This document shows, piece by piece, positions 14,046 through 18,932 of a DNA stretch of 18,932 bases. The position numbers and the translations under genes are program-made. The notes below the pieces were generated by a model. It ran no database searches and was not told the DNA's origin. It worked only from the letters and a program-made list of their open reading frames with translations. Source of the stretch: an uncultured Bacilli bacterium (GTDB lineage Bacteria > Bacillota_I > Bacilli_A > RF39 > UBA660); NCBI GenBank assembly GCA_905236935.1, contig CAJOQL010000106.1:1-18932 (forward strand), given 5' to 3'. Within the stretch, counting starts at the first letter, position 1. Every line of letters starts with the position of its first letter.

Positions 14046-15608
14046 ATGAAGAAAACTATTTTAGGAGTTTCTTTATTGATTCTAATTACTTCTTTATTAA
14101 GTTTCTTCGGTTTAAAATATTATTTAAATAGAACAGTTTTATTAAAAGAAGTTACTTTAGAAGCAGGAATTGATAAATTAAAAATATCAGATTTTTATAA
14201 AAATAAAAAATATAATCTTACTGCTAAATTTGCTACCAATATTAAAGAAATTATTTTAAATGTTGTTGGCGATTATGAAATATTTATAATTGAAAATAAA
14301 AAAACTCATGCAGTTAAATTACATTTAGTAGATACAACAAAACCAAATGTAGTATTTAAAGATATTGTAAAAGACAAAAATTATAAAATAAATGCTGAAG
14401 ATTTTATTGAAAAAGTTTATGACTTGTCACCTATAAAATATGAAATAGATAATATTCCAGAATTAAATGAATACAAAGATTATTATGTTGATGTAAAAGT
14501 TATTGATAAATATAATAATACTACTAGTAAAAAATGTAAAATGACTATAACTTTTATAAAACCTGAAATAGTCTATGAGTTAGGAGATAACTTAACAAAA
14601 GAAGATATTTTATTTGATATCTCTTATGCAAATCATATTTCTGATGAAGAAATTAATAAAATTAAAAATGCTGTTCCAGGCCTATATGAACTAAATATTA
14701 ATGTTAATAATGCAATTTATACTGCTAAAATAAAAGTTCAAGATACTAAAGCACCAAATCTAAATCTTAAAGAAGTAAAACTATATTTAGGAGAGACTAT
14801 TAAAGGAAAAGAAGCATTTATTGATTCAGTGAGTGATGCTTCAGGTGAAGTAATAACTAATCTTAAAACAAATTATGACTTAAAAAAAGAAGGCATACAA
14901 AATATAACAATTGAAGCAATTGATAAATATGGTAATAAAGTTGAAAAAACTACAACTTTAACAATAATTAAAGATAATGAAGGCCCAGAGTTTTCAGGTT
15001 TGAAAGAAATAACTGTGAAAAAAAATACTATTATTGACTATGAGTCTGGAGTTAGTGCTTATGATAAAAAAGATGGTAAAGTTCCATTTTCATTTAATGC
15101 AAATAATGTAAATATTAATAGACAAGGAACTTATTATGTAACATATACATCTAAAGATAATAGTGGAAATATAACTTCTAAAAAACGAAAAATAATAATT
15201 GAACACGATAATAATGATTTAAATGAATTAATAAATACTTATTTTGAAAAAGCAGGAAATAATTATGAATCAGCAAGATTATATGTTCAACAAAGTATAA
15301 AATATAATTCAAATTGGGGCGGCGAAGATCCTGTTTGGTATGGTCTTACAACTTTTACTGGAAATTGTTATGTTCATGCCCTAACATATAAAGCATTTTT
15401 AGATAAATTAGGCTATGAAAACCAATTAATTTGGACAACAGATAAAACACATTATTGGAATTTAATTAAAATAAATGGTGTTTGGAAACATAGTGATTCG
15501 ACTCCTGGCACTAAACATACTATGATAAGTGCTGAAAATGATGAAACAAGATACGCTCATTTACAAGGTCGCAATTGGGATCGCACTTTATGGCCGGAGG
15601 CATTATGA
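14046..15608 (+). CDS. Signal-anchored protein with bacterial Ig-like domains and a C-terminal transglutaminase-like domain
   Basis: 520 residues from ATG 14046, behind GAGGG; an ATG at 14034 contains that Shine-Dalgarno. Residues 1-26 form a signal anchor (KKTILGVSLLILITSLLSFF). After an N-terminal region, Ig-like modules follow at about 96-171, 231-309 and 310-387, each opening D-x-x-x-P (DTTKPNVVF, DTKAPNLNL, DNEGPEFSG) and closing with strand patterns like TYYVTYTSKDNSGNIT. The last 130 residues are a transglutaminase-like papain fold: GNCYVHALTYKAFLDKLGYE (C441), THYWNLIKINGVWKHSD (H469, D484), an intact Cys-His-Asp triad. Extracellular. Its stop overlaps the acyltransferase start (ATGA), so the two are coupled. 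In bacteria this fold may be a peptidase, amidase or cross-linker; the substrate here is unknown, and a link to the acylated surface polymer is inferred. Confidence 0.85.
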   Translation: MKKTILGVSLLILITSLLSFFGLKYYLNRTVLLKEVTLEAGIDKLKISDFYKNKKYNLTAKFATNIKEIILNVVGDYEIFIIENKKTHAVKLHLVDTTKPNVVFKDIVKDKNYKINAEDFIEKVYDLSPIKYEIDNIPELNEYKDYYVDVKVIDKYNNTTSKKCKMTITFIKPEIVYELGDNLTKEDILFDISYANHISDEEINKIKNAVPGLYELNINVNNAIYTAKIKVQDTKAPNLNLKEVKLYLGETIKGKEAFIDSVSDASGEVITNLKTNYDLKKEGIQNITIEAIDKYGNKVEKTTTLTIIKDNEGPEFSGLKEITVKKNTIIDYESGVSAYDKKDGKVPFSFNANNVNINRQGTYYVTYTSKDNSGNITSKKRKIIIEHDNNDLNELINTYFEKAGNNYESARLYVQQSIKYNSNWGGEDPVWYGLTTFTGNCYVHALTYKAFLDKLGYENQLIWTTDKTHYWNLIKINGVWKHSDSTPGTKHTMISAENDETRYAHLQGRNWDRTLWPEAL

Positions 15609-16882
15609 TAAAAAAAGTATTATTATTTATAATTAGTTTATTAATTTATTTAAGTTTTGGCTTTACAAGCATAATATTCATTTCTTTTAGTGCTTTTAGC
15701 ATATTTTATGCAGCATTATTAATAAATAAAAAACCCAAAAATTGTAAAAGAATATTTGTTATATCATTAATATGTAATTTATTAGCATTAATAATTTTTA
15801 AAGTATTATTATTTATTGATTTTAAAAATATTTTTATACCATTAGGAATATCTTATTATACATTTCAAGTTATAGGTTATTTAATAGACGTTTATAGAAA
15901 AAAATATCCTGCTGAAAAATCCTTATTTAATTTTCTATTATTTGTATTTTATATTCCTTATTTATTTATTGGGCCAATTAATAGATATGATGTTTTTAAA
16001 GATAGTAATATTTTTAAAGAAAAGAATAATTTTAATGATATTTCTAATGGATTCATAAGAATATCATGGGGATTATTTAAAAAGTATGTAATTGCAGAAA
16101 GAATAGCAATAATTGTAGGCACTATAAGTACATCTCCATCAAATTATAGTGGTGCATATGTATTTTTAGCTTTAATACTATACTCATTTCAATTATATTC
16201 TGATTTTAGCGGAGGAATAGATATTGTAATAGGTATTAGTAATATCATTGGAATTAAAACTATTGAAAACTTTGATAGACCATATTTAGCCCAAAATTTA
16301 AAAGAATTTTGGAGAAAATGGCATATCAGTTTGAGTTCATGGTTTAAAGATTACTTATATATCCCATTAGGTGGTAATAGATGTTCTAAAATTAGAAATA
16401 AACTAAATCTACTTATAGTATTTATTGTATCTGGATTATGGCATGGAATTAATTATTTCTTTTGGGGATTATTTCATGGCTTAATTATAATTATTACTCC
16501 TAAAGAAAACAGTGATTATAAATATTTAAATATTATTTTGAATTTTTTAACGGTTTCATTTTTATGGATATTCTTTATTTATTCTAGTACTTTAACATCA
16601 TTTGAAATGCTTTTAAGTATTTTCTATAAATTTAATGGGATAGATTTATTTAATAATATTCTAAATCTAGGTTTAAACTTATCTAATTTAATTATTATGA
16701 TATTATCAATCATATTACTAATAATCGTTGATATTAATTATGAAAAACTAAAAGAAACAATAAACAATCTTAAATTTGATAAAAAATTATTTATTATACT
16801 AACAATTCTATTATTAGTATTAGTATTTGGAATATATGGTATTGGCTTTGAAAAAAGTAATTTTATATATGGAAAGTTTTAG
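15605..16882 (+). CDS. MBOAT-family O-acyltransferase (AlgI/DltB-like)
   Basis: 425 residues from ATG 15605 with GGAGG four bases upstream. About ten hydrophobic membrane helices. The MBOAT signature is clear: YLIDVYR near residue 92, FIGPINRYDVF, FDRPYLAQNLKEFWRKWHIS then LSSWFKDYLYIPLGGNR (about 223-258), and the conserved histidine in SGLWHGINYFFWGLFHG (H280). These polytopic enzymes carry an acyl (usually acetyl) group across the membrane and hand it to a polysaccharide or teichoic acid, generally with an SGNH-fold partner. That partner is the next gene (7-nt gap). Closer to AlgI than to DltB, since no dltA/dltC is nearby; the acceptor polymer is unknown. Co-transcription with both neighbours is indicated by the ATGA overlap and tight spacing. 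Confidence 0.92.
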   Translation: MIKKVLLFIISLLIYLSFGFTSIIFISFSAFSIFYAALLINKKPKNCKRIFVISLICNLLALIIFKVLLFIDFKNIFIPLGISYYTFQVIGYLIDVYRKKYPAEKSLFNFLLFVFYIPYLFIGPINRYDVFKDSNIFKEKNNFNDISNGFIRISWGLFKKYVIAERIAIIVGTISTSPSNYSGAYVFLALILYSFQLYSDFSGGIDIVIGISNIIGIKTIENFDRPYLAQNLKEFWRKWHISLSSWFKDYLYIPLGGNRCSKIRNKLNLLIVFIVSGLWHGINYFFWGLFHGLIIIITPKENSDYKYLNIILNFLTVSFLWIFFIYSSTLTSFEMLLSIFYKFNGIDLFNNILNLGLNLSNLIIMILSIILLIIVDINYEKLKETINNLKFDKKLFIILTILLLVLVFGIYGIGFEKSNFIYGKF

Positions 16883-16889
16883 GTGATTT

Positions 16890-17894
16890 ATGAAAATTAA
16901 AATATGTATAATTATAATATTTTTTATTACTTTATTTGCTTTCCTAAATAGATTGGTTGTTCCAAAATATCAAACAGATCTTATAGAAGGACATATGATA
17001 AAAGAATACTATAATGAAGAAAAGAATCATGAGGTAATATTTATTGGGGATTGTGAAGTATATGCAAATTTTTCACCTATTGAATTATATAAGAATTATG
17101 GAATTACAAGCTATATTAGAGGTACAAGTCAACAATTAATATGGCAATCTTATGAAATATTAAAAGAAACTTTAAAGTATGAAAAACCTAAAGTAGTTAT
17201 CTTTAATGTTAATTCTATGAGATATGATAAGTCAGTAAGTGAAGCATATAATCGATTAACTATTGATAATATGAAATGGTCTAAAGAAAAAATAGATATT
17301 ATTAATGACTCAATGATGGAAGAAGAAACATTTATATCATACGTTTTTCCAATTATAAGATATCACTCAAGAATTACTGAACTAACAAAAGAAGATTTCG
17401 ATTATTTTTTTAAAGAAGATAATATTACTCATAATGGTTTTTTAATAAATAAAAATATAAAACCATATACTAATTTCCCAACTGAAAGAAAATTACCAAC
17501 CTATAAATTTAGTGATGCTAATTTTGATTATTTATCTAAAATGGCAGAACTATGTAAAGAAAATAATATTACTTTTATCCTTATTAAAGCCCCATCTATT
17601 TACCCATATTGGTATGATGAATATAATAATCAAATAAAACAATTTGCACTAAAAAATAATATTGATTATTATAATTTAAAAGAAAATGTAGAAAATATTG
17701 GCATTGATTATAATACTGATACTTATGATGGTGGTATACATCTAAATTTAACAGGAGCTACAAAACTGTCAAAATATTTTGGAAAAATATTAAGTGATAA
17801 GTATAATTTAACTGATTATCGTTCAAATAAAGATGTAAACTCTATTTATCAAGAAAAGATATTATTATATAATGATAGTATAGAAAAGGAGTAA
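16890..17894 (+). CDS. SGNH/GDSL-fold membrane-anchored protein, MBOAT partner (DltD/AlgJ-like), with Cys at the nucleophile position
   Basis: 334 residues, ATG 16890 behind AGGTGATTT. An N-terminal anchor (KIKICIIIIFFITLFAFLN) leads to an extracellular SGNH-like domain. Block I reads VIFIGDCEVYANFSP (D54-C55) where GDS/GSS is usual. Block V appears as TYDGGIHLN (D280, H284), completing the triad. The middle (QQLIWQSYEILKETLKYEKPKVVIFNV) and LIKAPSIYPYWYDE also fit this family. Partners of MBOAT enzymes finish transfer of the acyl group to the surface polymer. I believe relatives in Clostridia also show GDCE, so Cys may be genuine rather than inactivating, but this is from memory. It sits between the acyltransferase and a lipoprotein gene, one base before the latter. 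Confidence 0.82.
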   Translation: MKIKICIIIIFFITLFAFLNRLVVPKYQTDLIEGHMIKEYYNEEKNHEVIFIGDCEVYANFSPIELYKNYGITSYIRGTSQQLIWQSYEILKETLKYEKPKVVIFNVNSMRYDKSVSEAYNRLTIDNMKWSKEKIDIINDSMMEEETFISYVFPIIRYHSRITELTKEDFDYFFKEDNITHNGFLINKNIKPYTNFPTERKLPTYKFSDANFDYLSKMAELCKENNITFILIKAPSIYPYWYDEYNNQIKQFALKNNIDYYNLKENVENIGIDYNTDTYDGGIHLNLTGATKLSKYFGKILSDKYNLTDYRSNKDVNSIYQEKILLYNDSIEKE

Positions 17895-17895
17895 A

Positions 17896-18360
17896 ATGAA
17901 AAAAGTAAAATTAATAATAGTTTTTATATCTTGTTTTATATTGCTTACTGGATGTACAAATAATAATAATAAAACATTCACATTTAGTTATAACAATAAA
18001 GAATATTATTTAGGAGAAGTATTCACTAAAGAAAAATATGGCGAACCACTAAAGTATTCAGAAGTATCAAGTTGTGCTTTTAATGGTATTGATAAAACGT
18101 ATACGTATAGCCATTATGAAGTTACAACATATCCAGTTGACGGGCAAGATAAAGTATATGTTATATATTTTTTAGACGATGAAATATCTACAACAGAGGG
18201 AGTGAAAATATCGGATACCATAGATGATATGATAAGTAAATATGGCAAGAATTACAAAAAAGAAGGAAATTTATATTCATACCAATTAGAAAAAACAATA
18301 TTAAAATTTATTATAGAAAATAATTATATAACAAGTATTGAATATAACCACGAACTATAA
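17896..18360 (+). CDS. Small lipoprotein of unknown function
   Basis: 154 residues, ATG 17896 behind AAAGGAG. A type II signal peptide with lipobox ILLTGC (acylated Cys20) is followed by an Asn-rich linker (TNNNNK), so the mature protein is tethered to the outer face of the membrane. The globular part (about 28-154) is beta-rich, with YNNKEYYLGEVF, SHYEVTTYPVDGQDKVYVIY and KISDTIDDMISKYGKNY. The last resembles small secreted domains whose SDTIDDV..YG motif recurs in Firmicute lipoproteins. It is the final gene of the four-gene operon, followed by a terminator. Probably an accessory of the acylation module; no catalytic motif is visible. Confidence 0.82.
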   Translation: MKKVKLIIVFISCFILLTGCTNNNNKTFTFSYNNKEYYLGEVFTKEKYGEPLKYSEVSSCAFNGIDKTYTYSHYEVTTYPVDGQDKVYVIYFLDDEISTTEGVKISDTIDDMISKYGKNYKKEGNLYSYQLEKTILKFIIENNYITSIEYNHEL

Positions 18361-18401
18361 AAGAGTTTAACATATGATAATTAATATTTAGAAAATCATT
18401 A

Positions 18402-18428
18402 TAAAAGACATCAAATGATGCCTTTTTT
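18402..18428. terminator. Intrinsic terminator closing the acylation operon, probably bidirectional
   Basis: AAAAG-A-CATC pairs with GATG-C-CTTTTT (one mismatch) around AAAT, followed by TTTTTTG on plus; the A-rich left side supplies a T-run on minus. It lies between two converging genes and can serve both. Confidence 0.75.
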
Positions 18429-18435
18429 GTTTGTT

Positions 18436-18932
18436 TTAACTATTATAATTAAATGATTTTATAGGTTCATCTAGTGATTTAAGATATCTATTATCTGTTG
18501 TTACAAGTTTTATATCTTTTAAATTATAGGTTAAATTAGTTGCTCCAATTACTTCAAATGTAAATGTACCTATTCCACCTGTTCTTACTGGTGATGGTGT
18601 ATTTAAAGTGTATGTATATGTATTACCATTTTTTATTAATTTTTCTGTTGTGGCTTCTTCACTCACTAGTTTTAAGCCACTTCCAAGATTTAATGTATAT
18701 TGAAATGATTTAATTGTATTACTTGAATTTGTTTCATATTCTACATGACATACTATTTGATCCCCAATACTAACATAACTAGGGGTATTATAACAACTTA
18801 AACCCATTATATTAGAATCATAATTAACAAATGAAGTATTGTTTAGAGCCCATACATATTGTATTGTTCTTACTGGCTCATCTTTTGCTTTAAGATATCT
18901 ATTATCTGTTGTTACAAACCTTATATCCTTAA
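18436..18932 (-). CDS. C-terminal end of a repetitive surface protein with cohesin-like domains (5' part outside window)
   Basis: The frame is open from the right window edge to a stop at 18436, so at least 165 residues; an internal ATG (18807) is not the start. One full beta-sandwich domain is visible: YNTPSYVSIGDQIVCHVEYE, SFQYTLNLGSGLKLVSEE, then RTGGIGTFTFEV and LKDIKLVTTDNRYLK. It is preceded by the end of a very similar one (KDIRFVTTDNRYLKAKDEP). The GD-x-x-x-x-x-V-x-Y opening and G-x-G-T-F-T-F-E-V strand resemble cohesin/Ig-like adhesin modules. The protein ends KSFNYNS with no LPxTG anchor, so it is secreted or attached via its unseen N-terminus. Function is inferred only as surface exposure or adhesion. 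Confidence 0.75.
   Translation of the reverse strand, partial: KDIRFVTTDNRYLKAKDEPVRTIQYVWALNNTSFVNYDSNIMGLSCYNTPSYVSIGDQIVCHVEYETNSSNTIKSFQYTLNLGSGLKLVSEEATTEKLIKNGNTYTYTLNTPSPVRTGGIGTFTFEVIGATNLTYNLKDIKLVTTDNRYLKSLDEPIKSFNYNS
18479..18917. repeat. DNA-level domain repeat inside the surface protein gene
   Basis: A 28-bp identical stretch beginning TTAAGATATCTATTATCTG occurs at 18479-18506 and 18890-18917, 411 bp (137 codons) apart, marking the period of the protein's tandem domains. Confidence 0.85.

Noticed and set aside
1..18932. Mycoplasma-type code (UGA as Trp)
   Set aside because: Proteins use TGG for Trp throughout, and TGA ends genes at sensible points, for example at the coupled overlaps 13252-13255 and 15605-15608.

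Overview
The window is very AT-rich DNA (about a quarter G+C by eye) that uses the standard code, with UGA as stop and UGG for Trp. Starts are marked by extended Shine-Dalgarno sequences such as AGGTGAT and AGGGGTGAT, and promoters by TGnTATAAT extended -10 boxes. This fits a low-GC Gram-positive, probably an uncultured gut member of the Bacillota or the Bacilli/Mollicutes border. I cannot name a species.

Left edge (1-892, minus): a nearly complete CaCA-family sodium/calcium antiporter. Next is about 0.55 kb with no recognisable gene, then a broken gene fragment (1456-1667).

Accessory region (about 1690-8600): three almost identical 41-bp core repeats (1761-1801, 5123-5163, 7106-7146) divide the DNA into segments with unrelated cargo. 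Each core holds a GAGAGTCA/TGACTCTC hairpin that can also act as a minus-strand terminator. Pairs of 11- or 12-bp direct repeats lie at fixed distances: about 107-115 bp to the right of every core, and 30-47 bp to the left of the first two. The segment between cores A and B carries the same direct-repeat sequence at both ends, different from its neighbours. I read this as a tandem array of small integrative cassettes with attachment cores and integrase arm-type sites. No recombinase is encoded in the window, so they would have to be moved in trans or be relics. Cargo: a J-domain coiled-coil protein and a frameshifted gene (cassette 1), a 553-residue protein with a DUF6273/C-type-lectin-like N-terminus (cassette 2), and after core C a small orphan gene, a double-XRE regulator and a small membrane-anchored coiled-coil protein. 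A gene-free stretch follows (8588-9300) with an unusually GC-rich, highly structured 56-bp element.

Cell-envelope region (9331-18932): a membrane-anchored VanX-like D,D-dipeptidase (minus). Then a minus-strand operon of an ECF-type sigma factor that starts at TTG and overlaps by TTGA a large membrane anti-sigma/sensor protein; the last of that protein's three C-terminal repeats is cut by an in-frame TAA. Divergent from it is a plus-strand operon of four coupled genes: an anchored Ig-like/transglutaminase-like protein, an MBOAT O-acyltransferase, an SGNH-fold protein with GDC in place of GDS, and a lipoprotein. Together they look like an extracellular O-acylation and surface-modification module. 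It ends in a terminator, and the window closes in the C-terminal repeats of a large surface protein (minus, cut by the window end).
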